Under the pieces are notes generated by a model. It had not been told where the DNA came from. It made no database searches and worked only from the letters and a program-made list of their open reading frames with translations. From Algibacter sp. L1A34 (GTDB lineage: Bacteria > Bacteroidota > Bacteroidia > Flavobacteriales > Flavobacteriaceae), in assembly GCF_009796805.1 (NCBI RefSeq), contig NZ_CP047029.1, positions 4,478,001-4,542,000 of the forward strand: DNA of 64,000 nt, read 5' to 3'. Positions 1-11,900 of this stretch are shown piece after piece; positions within the stretch are counted from its first letter, which is position 1, and each line of letters begins with the position of its first letter. Position numbers and translations under genes: made by a program.

Positions 1-1593
1 ACGATGCAGCAAATATTTCTGGATACAAACGGAAAATTTGTTGAAACTTTATCCGATAATCTACTTTCTGAATTAAAATTAATTTCGAAAAGCGAAGCCC
101 TTTTTAACATCCATTTTCCAAAGAGTCAAGAATTACTTTCTAAAGCACAATTTCGATTAAAGTTTGAAGAATTATTCTATATTCAACTACAGTTAATTAT
201 TAAAAATTTAATTCATAAATCGAAAATAAAAGGTTTTCCTTTTGATAAAGTAGGCAAATATTTTAATCAATTTTTTAAAGACCATTTACCTTTCGAATTA
301 ACTGGTGCGCAAAAGCGTGTTTTAAAAGAAATTCGGTCAGATTTAGGCAGTAATGCACAAATGAATCGCCTTTTGCAAGGCGATGTAGGTTCTGGAAAAA
401 CCATAGTAGCTTTCATGTCTACATTAATGGCGCTTGATAACGGTTTCCAAGCTTGTCTAATGGCACCAACCGAAATCTTATCAGTCCAGCACTATAATGG
501 TTTAACTGAGCTATCTAAAGAATTGAACATTAGCATCGAAATTCTTACAGGCTCAACCAAAACCTCAAAACGACGAATAATTCATGAAAAACTAGAAAAT
601 GGCGATTTGCAGCTTTTAATTGGTACACATGCTCTACTTGAAGACAAAGTGAAATTCAAGAATTTAGGTCTTGCAATTATAGATGAACAACACCGATTTG
701 GAGTTGCTCAACGGAGTAAATTGTGGCGTAAAAACACCTCGCCTCCACACGTTTTAGTGATGACGGCAACACCAATTCCACGTACTTTAGCCATGTCCGT
801 TTATGGTGATTTAGACATATCTGTAATCGACGAATTGCCACCTGGAAGAAAGGCTATAAAAACAGTTCATAGATTCGATAAAAATCGACTAAACGTTTTT
901 CGTTTTATTCGTGACGAAATTAAATTAGGTCGACAAATTTACATCGTGTATCCGCTTATAAAAGAAAACGAAAAAATGGATTATAAAGATTTAATGGATG
1001 GTTACGAAAGTATCTCGCGAGACTTCCCGATGCCAGAATATCAAATCTCGATTGTACACGGAAAAATGAAACCTGCAGATAAAGAATTCGAAATGCAACG
1101 TTTTATAAAAGGTGAAACTCAAATTATGGTTGCCACTACCGTTATTGAGGTTGGTGTAAATGTGCCTAACGCCTCCGTAATGATTGTTGAAAGTGCCGAA
1201 CGTTTTGGTTTATCTCAATTGCACCAATTACGTGGTCGTGTGGGTCGTGGTGCAGAGCAGAGCTACTGTATTTTAATGACGGGACACAAACTAAGCTCCA
1301 ACAGTAAAACGCGTATAGAAACCATGGTAAAAACTAATGATGGTTTTGAAATTGCTGAAGTCGATTTACGCCTTCGTGGTCCTGGAGATATTATGGGTAC
1401 GCAACAAAGTGGTATTTTAGATCTTAAGATAGCAGATATTATTAAGGATAACGATATTCTTCAACATGCAAGACACCATGCTAAAGCCATATTAAGCGAC
1501 GATAAAAGTTTATCAAAACCAGAGAATCTGGCTATTTTAAACACTTATAAATCGTTAAGTAAATACAAAAATATTTGGAATTATATTAGTTAG
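1..1593 (+). CDS. recG: ATP-dependent DNA helicase RecG (5' end outside window)
   Basis: RecG is a superfamily 2 translocase that remodels stalled replication forks and Holliday junctions. The frame is open from base 1, so the gene starts upstream; about 530 residues are present against roughly 700 in the family, so the N-terminal wedge domain is mostly missing. Counting from the Met at base 4, Walker A GDVGSGKT is at about residues 126-133, the DEQH box (IIDEQHRFGV) is at 227, and the TAT box (MTATPIPRT) and the late helicase motifs (VIEVGVNVPNA, QLRGRVGRG) follow. The C-terminal DLRLRGPGDIMGTQQSG segment is typical of RecG and separates it from Mfd. miaE follows 49 bases downstream on the same strand. 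Confidence 0.96.
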   Translation, partial: TMQQIFLDTNGKFVETLSDNLLSELKLISKSEALFNIHFPKSQELLSKAQFRLKFEELFYIQLQLIIKNLIHKSKIKGFPFDKVGKYFNQFFKDHLPFELTGAQKRVLKEIRSDLGSNAQMNRLLQGDVGSGKTIVAFMSTLMALDNGFQACLMAPTEILSVQHYNGLTELSKELNISIEILTGSTKTSKRRIIHEKLENGDLQLLIGTHALLEDKVKFKNLGLAIIDEQHRFGVAQRSKLWRKNTSPPHVLVMTATPIPRTLAMSVYGDLDISVIDELPPGRKAIKTVHRFDKNRLNVFRFIRDEIKLGRQIYIVYPLIKENEKMDYKDLMDGYESISRDFPMPEYQISIVHGKMKPADKEFEMQRFIKGETQIMVATTVIEVGVNVPNASVMIVESAERFGLSQLHQLRGRVGRGAEQSYCILMTGHKLSSNSKTRIETMVKTNDGFEIAEVDLRLRGPGDIMGTQQSGILDLKIADIIKDNDILQHARHHAKAILSDDKSLSKPENLAILNTYKSLSKYKNIWNYIS

Positions 1594-1642
1594 ACTTTTA
1601 GTTCCAACCTACAAATAACTACTTTTACAAAAAATAAAAAAC

Positions 1643-2224
1643 ATGCTTGGTTTAAAATTAGCTACCGACCCGCGATGGGTAAATATTGTAGAATCGAATA
1701 TTGAAGAAATATTAACCGATCATGCTTGGTGTGAGCAAAAAGCGGCCACTAATGCTATAACTATAATTACTTTAAACCCTGAACACGAAGACTTAGTAAC
1801 CGATTTACTTGAATTGGCTAAAGAAGAATTGGAGCACTTTCAAATGGTACATGATATCATTAAACAACGTGGTTTTAAGCTTGGTCGTGAACGTAAAGAT
1901 AGTTATGTAAACGAACTCTATAAATTTATGAATAAAGGAGGTAGTCGCTTACAATCTATGGTAGACAGACTATTATTTTCCGCCATGATTGAAGCTAGAA
2001 GCTGTGAGCGCTTTAAACTCCTTTCAGAAAAAATTAATGATCCCGAATTATCTAAATTTTATCACGATTTAATGATTAGCGAAGCAGGGCATTACACTAC
2101 TTTTATAAGCTTTGCCCGTAAATACGGAAAACCGATAAATGTTGATAAACGCTGGCAAGAACTAATTGATTTTGAAGCCGAAGTAATTCAAACTTATGGA
2201 AAATCGGAAACGATACATGGGTAA
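1643..2224 (+). CDS. miaE: tRNA-(ms2io6A37)-hydroxylase MiaE
   Basis: MiaE is a ferritin-like di-iron monooxygenase that hydroxylates the isopentenyl group of ms2i6A at tRNA position 37. The 193-residue length is normal for the family. Visible iron-ligand regions are EELEHFQMVH (about residues 60-69), EARSCERF (about 114-121) and SEAGHYTTF (about 146-154), the Glu/His spacing of a four-helix di-iron bundle. There is no signal peptide, so it is cytoplasmic. It follows recG at a short distance and may be cotranscribed. The convergent gene downstream ends at 2253, only 28 bases away, and I saw no strong hairpin between them. Confidence 0.93.
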   Translation: MLGLKLATDPRWVNIVESNIEEILTDHAWCEQKAATNAITIITLNPEHEDLVTDLLELAKEELEHFQMVHDIIKQRGFKLGRERKDSYVNELYKFMNKGGSRLQSMVDRLLFSAMIEARSCERFKLLSEKINDPELSKFYHDLMISEAGHYTTFISFARKYGKPINVDKRWQELIDFEAEVIQTYGKSETIHG

Positions 2225-2252
2225 AAATCATTAATATAAAATGAAACATCTT

Positions 2253-2699
2253 TTAGTGAAATTCACTAAATTCATGTAAAGACTTCAAAGTTTCTTCATA
2301 AAACAAAATCGCAGAAATTAAATTATCTGTATCAGAATAAGGTAATATACGATCCTGAAACTCTTTCATTTTTTCTAAATACTCGGCGGTAGCTTCAAAT
2401 TGATCGTCTAAGGCATTTCTATTATCGCTATCATTAGGTATTCCAAGAGTTGACATTGTTACACCTGGCTTAGTTGCAAAAGCAATATAAGGTAACAATT
2501 TAGCCAAACTTTCTATCCGTTCTACGTATAAAACCAATAATTCGCCTTTTTGCATGCGATCTAAGTCTGTTTTATTATGATATTTTCTAATAGCAACTTT
2601 AGAACTAATAATACTTTTAGCCACTTTAGTTTTTTGAGCAAAGCCCACACTGGTTATCATAAATAGGCTTATGCAAAATAATACAACTTTAAATTTCAT
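2253..2699 (-). CDS. Small secreted protein of unknown function
   Basis: The 148-residue product starts with a signal peptide (MKFKVVLFCISLFMITSVGFAQ) that probably ends at Ala-Gln about residue 21, so the mature protein is periplasmic or surface-exposed. The rest is helical and charged with no motif I recognise; it resembles the many short secreted proteins of Flavobacteria. A TAAATTTG match to the Bacteroidota -7 promoter box lies on the minus strand at 2725-2732, 26-33 bases before the start; I could not find a matching -33 TTTG at good spacing. Function unknown. Confidence 0.75.
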   Translation of the reverse strand: MKFKVVLFCISLFMITSVGFAQKTKVAKSIISSKVAIRKYHNKTDLDRMQKGELLVLYVERIESLAKLLPYIAFATKPGVTMSTLGIPNDSDNRNALDDQFEATAEYLEKMKEFQDRILPYSDTDNLISAILFYEETLKSLHEFSEFH

Positions 2700-3364
2700 A
2701 TTGAGGTTTTTTGGGTCAGGAATGCAAATTTAAGTGATTTAACGTAAAAAAAAAGCGTTTTGTCGATTTTTTTTATCAAAAAAAATTTTTCAGAATACAA
2801 TATATTGAATTCAAAACTTACCTTTTTTTTCTTTATTTAATCACGATAATACTATATTACCTTTATTAAAAAAATACATTTCTTTTGTTTTAACTATCTA
2901 AAATCAAAAACAATACCATAATTAATATTTTCAAAAATTCAAATAAGTTTTACTCTATTTAATTACACAAAAACAAGCCCTAACTAACTAAAAACCTGCG
3001 TTATAAAAAATTAAATATTTTCATTTCAACTCTATCAATTTTCTTTACAAATATTAATATTGAATGATAATATGAGTATGTCCAATCAATTTCAGATTGT
3101 TAAAAATATCATAAATTATATATTATAATAATCACAGACTTATTATTAAAACAAAGGTTTTAATTTAAAATTAACCAAAAAATATTAATTCGATAGATAA
3201 AAGGTTATTTTATAGGTTATTTCTTATTTAAAAATTTAATCATTACATTTAAACATGTGTTATACGTAAATAAACTATTTTTACAAACAAAACGTAATAG
3301 AAAACTGCTTTTTTATTGAATTTTTATATTATACCTATAAATAATCAAATTATTCCAAACCTAA
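2700..3364. other. AT-rich divergent intergenic region without a gene
   Basis: About 665 bases separate the leftward secreted-protein gene from the rightward histidine kinase. The stretch is extremely AT-rich, with stops in every frame and no open frame of useful length. It must hold both promoters; only the putative -7 box of the leftward gene at 2725-2732 is recognisable. I see no hairpin or long repeat in it. Confidence 0.6.
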
Positions 3365-5236
3365 ATGAACTATTTACAAAAAGAGCTTTATAGTTCTTTA
3401 AAAACAGATCTTAAAATCATTGAGTTTGTTCAAAGTAATTCACTCGATGGTATGTGGTATTGGGATCTAGAGAATCCGGAAAACGAGTGGATGAACGATC
3501 GTTTTTGGGAAGTTTTAGGCTATAATCCTGATGAAATGCCACACAAAACATCTGCTTGGCAAAATATTATAAACCAAGACGATTTAAAAATTGCTGTTGC
3601 TAATTTTAATGATCACGTTGAGGATCCAACAATACCGTACGATCAAGTATTAAGATACACCCATAAAAATGGTAGAACTATTTGGATTAGATCTAAAGGA
3701 CTTGCTCTAAGAAATAAAGAAGGCTAAGCCATTAGGATGGTAGGCTCACATATTGAAATTACGGAACTTAAAGAAAATGAAGAGTTTTTAAACCGTTGCA
3801 ATCATGAAGCTAATATTGGTTTCTGGGATATGTCTGTAGAAAATAAAACAGTAAAATGGAGTAATACAACTAAAACAATACATGGCGTAGCATTAGATTA
3901 CGAGCCAAATCTCGAAACTGGTATTAATTTTTACAGAGAAGGTTCTAGTAGATCTAAAATTACCGAATTAGTATTTAGAGCTTTAAATTTTGGAGAAGCT
4001 TTTAAAATTGAATTACAAATTGTTACTTTACAAGGAGAATACAGATGGGTTAAAGTTATTGGTATTCCCGAAAAAACAGAAAACAAGTACAGTAGAATAT
4101 ACGGTACCATACAAGATATTAACGATCTTAAAAAGTACCAAATAAAATTAGAACAAAGTGAACAAGCCTTTCGAGGTAATTTTGAAAACGCTGCCATTGG
4201 GATGGCCTTATTTGATAAGGATGGTAAATGGATTAAAATAAACCAAACACTTTGTGATATATTAGGGTACACTCAAGATGAGTTAAACCAATTAACTTTT
4301 CAAGATATTACACACCCTGAAGATTTAAATACCGATGAATCTTTAATTGAAGACGTAATCATCGGAAAAAAAGACCATTACAAAATAGACAAACGTTATT
4401 TCCATAAAAAAGGACATATTGTTTTTATTCATCTCGCTGTTTCTGTTGTAAGAGATACCGAAAAAGAAGCCCTTTATTTTATTTCTCAATTTATTGATAT
4501 CACACTTTTAAAAGAACAAGAAAAGGCTTTAAAACGTATTATCACTTTTACCCAAGACCAAAATGACCGTCTTAAAAACTTTGCCCATATTGTATCGCAC
4601 AATTTACGTTCGCATTCTGGTGGAATTTCGGCTCTTTTAGAAATTTTGAAAGATGATGAACCTGATTTTTTTGAAAATGAAATGATTCAATTATTAGCAA
4701 CATCGTCTACGAATTTAGAAGAAACGATTAATCATTTATCCGAAGTTGTTCAAATTAACTTATCTTCAACTGAGAATTTAACACTAATTCCTCTAAATAA
4801 TATTATTAATAAACAAATCTCCTCTGTAAAACCACTTGCTGAAAAAAACAATATAAAAATAACAAATAATATAGAAAAAAATATTGAGGTACTCGGTGTC
4901 CCTGCTTATTTAGAAAGTATTATTTTAAATTTTGTAACTAATGCAATTAAATACAGCTCTGACGAAAGAAATAGTTTTTTAAATATAAATTCAGAAAAAA
5001 ATGGACGATACACTATAATTTCATTTACAGATAATGGTATTGGAATAAACCTAAATTTACACAGAAAAAAACTATTTGGAATGTATAAAACATTTCATGA
5101 CAATGAAGACGCCAGAGGTATTGGTTTATTTATTACTAAAAACCAAATAGAAACTTTAGGTGGAAAAATAGAAGTAACTAGCGAACTTAATAAAGGAACA
5201 ACTTTTAAAGTATTTTTTAAACATGAAAAAAATTAA
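3365..5236 (+). pseudogene. PAS-PAS-PAS sensor histidine kinase interrupted by an in-frame TAA
   Basis: A single reading frame runs through 3365-5236 with one interruption, a TAA at 3725-3727. The break falls in the PAC end of the first PAS domain: the text reads NKEG-stop-AIRMVGSHIEITE, where relatives usually have a Lys, so an AAA to TAA change is the simplest cause. After the stop, translation could restart at the ATG at 3737. PAS domains occupy about residues 10-125, 130-245 and 255-380 of the joined protein. The H-box is FAHIVSHNLRSHSG (His at 4598-4600), followed by an N-box (NFVTNAIKYSS), G1 (DNGIGI) and G2 (ARGIGLFITK). No membrane segments are seen, so it is a cytoplasmic sensor. The kinase half is intact and overlaps its response regulator. 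It may be a recent pseudogene, a two-polypeptide product, or a sequence error. Confidence 0.8.
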
Positions 5237-5612
5237 CTTAGCTTGTATAATTGAAGACGACCCTACACACGTCTATATTACTAAACGGTTTTTGAAACGA
5301 ACCGGACTTGTGGAATCGATTTTAACATGCTCGAATGGAAAAGACGCATTTGACAAATTAAAAGCAATAATTTCTGATGGAAAGCAGCTGCCAGAATTAA
5401 TACTCTTAGATTTAAATATGCCTATTTGGGATGGGTGGCAGTTTCTTGATGCTTTTAAAGCAATACCCAGCGAAAAAAAAATAAATATTTACATACTTAC
5501 AAGCTCTAACAGCGAAGCAGATATAGAGCGCGCAAAACTATATAATATTGATAGTAATTATATTGTTAAACCTATAACTTTAGAAAAATTACAAGAGGTG
5601 CTTTTTAATTAA
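5223..5612 (+). CDS. Single-domain response regulator (CheY-like receiver)
   Basis: This 129-residue protein is a receiver domain only. The acidic pair EDD is at residues 11-13, the phosphoacceptor Asp is at 63 (LILLDLNMP), the Thr/Ser switch lies in YILTSSNSE, and the conserved Lys is in IVKPIT near the end. It has no output domain, so it acts by protein contact or phosphotransfer. Its start codon overlaps the end of the kinase gene by 14 bases, which implies translational coupling and pairing with that kinase. A strong terminator follows at 5662. Confidence 0.9.
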   Translation: MKKINLACIIEDDPTHVYITKRFLKRTGLVESILTCSNGKDAFDKLKAIISDGKQLPELILLDLNMPIWDGWQFLDAFKAIPSEKKINIYILTSSNSEADIERAKLYNIDSNYIVKPITLEKLQEVLFN

Positions 5613-5661
5613 TAAAATCTATAGTTTAATTTACTACCCCCTCTTTTACATCACTATCAAT

Positions 5662-5693
5662 CCTCTCAATAAAAACTCAAATTTATTGAGAGG
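5662..5693 (+). terminator. Rho-independent terminator of the kinase/response regulator unit
   Basis: A 12-bp perfect stem (CCTCTCAATAAA paired with TTTATTGAGAGG) closes on an 8-base loop, 50 bases after the response regulator stop. The trailing T run is short (GGTTTAGTT), so it may act with AT-rich flanking sequence. Confidence 0.75.
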
Positions 5694-5962
5694 GTTTAGT
5701 TAAAAGGCAACCTTAATCAATGTGTAATACACTACCGACTTCATTTTACTTTATAAAACCTTCTCAAATTTCTTTAACTCTTTTCTTTTTTAAATTTAGT
5801 ATATTACTTATAAAAAAGAGTTATTAGCAGTAAACGTTACCTCAAAAACCAATCAATACAACACCCATAAAAGGAGATACGTCGAACAAAGAAAACTTAA
5901 AGCTTTGTTAAATCTTATTTTCCATATATTTATTTTTTTATTAAAATAATCAAGATAATTAT
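5694..5962. other. Intergenic leader of the giant T9SS protein
   Basis: No gene is visible in this AT-rich stretch. It should carry the promoter and 5' leader of the 2303-residue protein. I see no riboswitch-like fold and no convincing TAnnTTTG box. Confidence 0.45.
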
Positions 5963-8900
5963 ATGTGGCACTATAGGTCCCTCCTTATATCCCTGATATT
6001 ACCAACAATTCTTTTTTCACAAAATATCACCCCTTCAATCGAAATTAGCGATGCTGGAGGTTTAACAGATATTTTGGTAGATTGTGATTATCCCACGGAT
6101 GCAGATCGCTGCTTTGTTTTACAAGCCAATTACACCACTATTTACGAAACTACTTCTTACGAAGTAAACAGTATACCTTTTACTAACTTATCTGGTTTAA
6201 CAAATGAAAATTCGGTAACCGTTTCTGCCGACGATAAATGGAGTTCTGTTTTACCATTACCTTTCGATTTTTGTTTTTACAACGAAGGTTTCAATTCATT
6301 TATTCTTGGAGATAATGGACTAATAAGCTTCAACACCACACTTGCTCTTGCCGATAGCCCCTATTTTTCAGGAAGTTTACCAAACTCATCCATGCCAACC
6401 AATGCTATATTTGGTGCTTATCACGATTTAACAAACGATAACAATGTATTTGGCTGCACCGACGACCCGAGCACACCAGAAAACGAATGTGGCGAAATTA
6501 AAACCTATACTACAGGCACTGCTCCGCAACGTACTTTTGTTATTAGTTACGAAAATTTAAACCATTTTAACTGCGAAAACACAAGATCTACAACTCAAAT
6601 TGTACTTTACGAAACCTCGAATATTATCGATGTTTATATAAAGGACAAACCAATAAATTGCGAAACAACATCTGGAGCTTATCGAAAAAATGCTTTGATA
6701 GGAATTCAAAATGAAGATGGAACATCAGCAACAACGCCTACCGATAGAAATTCTGGTATATGGAGCGCCACTAATGAAGCTTGGCGGTTTACACCAAACG
6801 GAATTCCTACAACAGTTGTGCAATGGCGAGATGCCAGCGACACACTCATTGCAACAGGCGATCAAATAACCATTTGCCCAGAAGAATCGACAAGTTATAC
6901 CGCTAGAGTAACTTACGATATGTGTATTGGCACCGATGTTATTTTAGAAGATACCATAGATATTACCATTGATTTCTCTTACCCAATAGCTATAGACAAT
7001 GTGCAAACTGTATGCGACATTAACTTGGTTGGAGAAGAAACTATAGATTTAACAACCTATGCGCCATTAATGGTTGGCACACAAACTGGTTTAGTGTTAA
7101 ATTACTATAATTCTCCAGACGATGCGAAAAATGAAACTAACCCAATACCAACTCCAGAAAACTACCTTTTAACAACCTCAACAGAAAACATATATGTTAG
7201 ATTACAACGTGGCGTTGGTTGCTTTGATGTAGGTACATTAACCGTTAATCTAGAAGAATTAGCAACCTCACAACTCTCTCAAATTTCAGAATGCGATGTA
7301 GATAATGATAATTCAGAAATTATAACATTTTCCGATTACACCACGCAAATTATTGGTAGCCAATCTAGCGCCACACTTTCCTATCATTTAAATCAAAATG
7401 AAGCTGAAAACAATCTAAATCCGCAAACTAATCTAACCGCTGCAAATGGCGATTCTGTTTTTGTTCGATTAACGCTTCAACCCGATGAATCTTGTCCAAA
7501 TATTGTAGAAATCCCTATAGTTCTAAATCCCGTTCCCGTTGTTGCACCTATTGAGGTTACGCTTTGTTCTAATATTGCTATTTACAATTTAACACAACAT
7601 GAAATAGATGTACAATCGAACAATGCTGCGGCTTTAAACTTTAGTTATCATCTTTATGAAAGTTGGGCTGATAGAAATATTTATCCTTTTGATCCAGATG
7701 CCACGAGCAATCCTATAGACCCCGAAGTTTACCGTTTAAATAGCGCTTCTCAAATTTGGGTACGATCTTACACATCAAATGGTTGTGTTGAAGTTTTTCC
7801 TATAAATTTCACATATATTGATGGTGTAACCGTCCAAAACGATAACCAAGTTAGTACAGGAACTATTTTCGATTTAACCACATCTATTAATGATATGGTC
7901 ACCGATTTAACAGGCATCACTGTTCAATATTACGATTCTGAAAATGGAGCACAAATACAAGATCCGAGCAGTTTAATAAGTGATCCTGCTAATTTTGGGG
8001 TTACCAATCCTGAAACTGAAGTCTTTGTTGTTTTCACCAATACAGATTCTGGCTGTATCACCATAGGAAGCATCGAATTAGAGTCCGTTGGATTCTCTGG
8101 AGGAGCTATTGATGGAGATTTTCAAATTTGTGATACCGATAACGATTCCGAAGAATTAGTAACATTAAGCGCATATGACGATAGCTTAATTTCTAGTTTT
8201 GATGATTCTAGATACATGGTTGTCACCTATCATATTTTAGAAACCGATGCCAATGCCAACACGGGGGCTATTACCGAAATAAACATTACTACACCAACAA
8301 CGCTTTATGCTCGTATTGCATTAGTTTTTGAAGGAACAGAACTCGATTTTACAGTGGAAGAAGTTAATCTAGATTTTCAAACCACGATACTTCTAAATCC
8401 GGTTTTAACTACTATTTGTGACGAATTTGGAAACAATAGAGAAGTACATGACATTACTCAATATGAAGATGACATCACTACAGAAACAGGTGCCATTTTC
8501 GAGTATGAAGACATTTACGGACGAGACATTAACTCACCAGAAACCTACAACATTATTGGGCCAACACGAGTTATTAACGTCTTTGTAACTACACCAGACG
8601 GCTGTACAACAGAAACCGATATTACTTTCGATTTTTATCCAATAATAACTACAAACGACGCCGAAATTCAAGCTTGTGATAGTAATAACAATAATGAAGA
8701 ATTAATTAACCTAAACGATGCTTTACCAGATGTAAATACAAATTTTATAGACTATGAAGCTTCTTTTTACAATACTGAAGCAGAAGCCGAAACAGGAGAT
8801 CCAACAACCCAAATACCAACACCTGAAAATTATTTAGCCACATCTAACCATTCCGTTTTTGTTCGTTTATATAATACAACCACAACATGCTATAACACAG

Positions 8901-11900
8901 CCGAAATAGAAATAACTATTGTTTCCATACCCGAGTTACAATCTAATATGTTAAGCCTTTGTGATTTTGAAAATAACGGTATTGAAAACAATGTTGATTT
9001 ATCCAATTTCAACTCAGAGATAATTGGAACTCAAAACAACATCGATTTAACGTATTACAACAGTTTAGATAATGCAAATAATAAAAACACACCAATAACT
9101 ACGGCGAATATTACAAACACCACAACCCTATTTGTTAATCTTTCCGCGCCAGATGGTTGCGATATTTCTGGAGCCATTAACTTCAGTTTAATATCGGCTC
9201 CAGTTGTTAATAATATTGACGTTACTGTCTGTGATAACTTTACCGATGGCAGCGAATATTACGACTTGCGTTTAAGTCATAATGCTATCATTTCTGATCC
9301 TATAAACCATACATTCCGTTATTTTACTTCAGAAAATAATGCTATTAATAACAGCGGAGCAATTTCATATAGATATCTAATTACTAGTGTTCCGGAAACT
9401 ATTTATGTCAGGGTTACAAATAGAACCACGGGATGTTTTTCAATTACTGAAATAACATTAAATTTTACATTTCCTATCGCTGTAAACGACACCGAACTTA
9501 CGGCTTGCGACGATGATTTTAACCTTTCCGAAGAGTTTGATTTAACCACTGCTATTCCGGCTATGTTAGCCGATACTATAGGGCTTGACATTACTTATTA
9601 TTCAGATGAAGTAGGCGCACAAACTGCTAATACAGCTTTTCTAATTTCAACCCCCGAAAATCATAATACAGCTTCAGAAACCGATAATATTTTTGTTAGA
9701 TTCGATAATCCATTAACCGGCTGTTTCTCTATAGGTCGCGTTATTTTAAAAGTACTCGCCACACCTAAATTAATTGATAGTAGCCATACTATTTGCGATA
9801 CCGATTTCGACGGGTTTTTCACGCTAGACTTAAATGATTTGAACGCATTAATTATCCAAGATCAAACGAATCTAGTGTTCACATACTTCACCTCATTCTC
9901 AAATGCTGAAAATGAAACCGGAGCTATTTCTAACACGACAAATTATGCCATTCCAAATGATAATCATACTGTATATATTCGAGTGGAAAATCAATTTGGT
10001 TGTTGGGCTGTTGCCGCAGTTAATATTAGTATTAGAACATCGACCAATGTTAATACTGTCACCGAAACTTTAGAAGCCTGTGACGATGATTTAAACAATT
10101 ACTCCTTTTTCGATTTAACGTCTTTTGAAAACTTATTCACTACCGAAATTGGAGTCACTTTTAGATATTTCAATACTAGAATGGATGCTAATTTGGAGCA
10201 AAACCAAATTCCGAATCCAACAGTACATCAAAATGTAAATCCAAATTCGCAAACTATTTTTGTTCGAGTGTCTGTTTCCGATAAATGTGATAATATTACG
10301 AGTTTCAATATTGAGACTATTCATATTACACCACCAACATTAACAAAAGCAACCTTTTGCGCGGGCACTTCTGTGGTTTTAGATATGGGGCCAAATTACT
10401 CAACATACATCTGGAGCACAACAGGGACTGCGCAATCCATTGAAATTTCCGTTGCAGGAACTTACAGTGTAACTTTAGAAGATAGCGATGGCTGTATTGG
10501 TACATTTGATGTTGAAGTTGAAGAGTTACCTCTACCAAACGTGATTGCAACATCAATTACAGAATGTGATTATACAGGTATTGCCGATGGATTAATGCAA
10601 TTTAATCTTCATGATTATGACGATCAAGTTACAGGCAACAACAGCAACGTTACAACTCACTTCTACTTATCACAAAGTGCATTAGACAATGATTCCAACG
10701 AACAAAGCGCAACGTTTACAAACACAACAAATCCGCAAACCATTTACGTAAAAGTTATTGATAATACTACCGGTTGTTTCGATTCTACAACGCTTACCTT
10801 AAATAGTAGTTTTATAGAATTAACGCCAAATACTTATGAAATTTGCGATACCGATTTCAATGGTAATTACAGCTTTAACCTTACTGAATTAAACACTTTA
10901 GTAATTGCAAACACCACTAACCTAGCTTTTGAATATTACAATTCGAAAACCAATGCCGAAAACCAAAACGGAGCACTTTCCGGCATTTATACCATCCCGA
11001 ATAATAACCATGATGTTTATGTTCGAGTAGAAAACAATTTAGGTTGTGCTTATATCACTTCCGTGGAAATACAACACAGAGTAGACACTTCCGTGGAAAC
11101 GGTTACTGAAATACTAGAATCTTGTGATGATGATTTAGATGATTATGCTATATTCGATTTAACGGCTTTCGAAAACTTATTTACTTCAGAAATTGGAGCT
11201 ACTTTTAGATATTTCAATACCAGAATAGATGCTAATTTGGAGCAAAACCAAATTCCAAATCCAACAATACACCAAAACGTAAATCCAAATTCGCAAACTG
11301 TTTTTGTTCGAGTGTCTGTTCCCGATAAATGTGATAATATTACGAGTTTCAACATTGAGACTATTCATATTACACCACCAACATTAACAAAAGCAACCTT
11401 TTGCGCGGGCACTTCTGTGGTTTTAGATATGGGGCCAAATTACTCAACATATACCTGGAACAGGACAGAAACCACGCAATCCATTGAAGTTTCCGTTGCA
11501 GGAACGTACAACGTAACTTTAGAAGACAGCGATGGCTGTATTGGTACATTTGATGTTGAAGTTGAAGAGTTACCTCTACCAAACGTAATTTCAACCTCTA
11601 TTACAGAATGTGATTATACAGATATTGCCGATGGATTAATGCAATTTAATCTTCATGATTATGACGATCAAGTTACAGCAAACAACACCAACGTTACAAC
11701 TCACTTCTACTTATCGCAAAGCGAATTAGACAGTGATTCCAACGAACAAAGCGCAACGTTTACAAACACTACAAATCCGCAAACCATTTACGTAAAAGTA
11801 GTTGATAACTCTACCGGTTGCTTCGATTCTACAACGCTTACCTTAAATAGTAGCTTTATAGAATTAACGCCAGCCATACTATATGTTTGTGATGAATTAA

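Noticed and set aside
2700-3364. Regulatory RNA in the long AT-rich gap
   Set aside because: No stable stem, terminator or conserved core could be seen; base composition alone explains the lack of frames.
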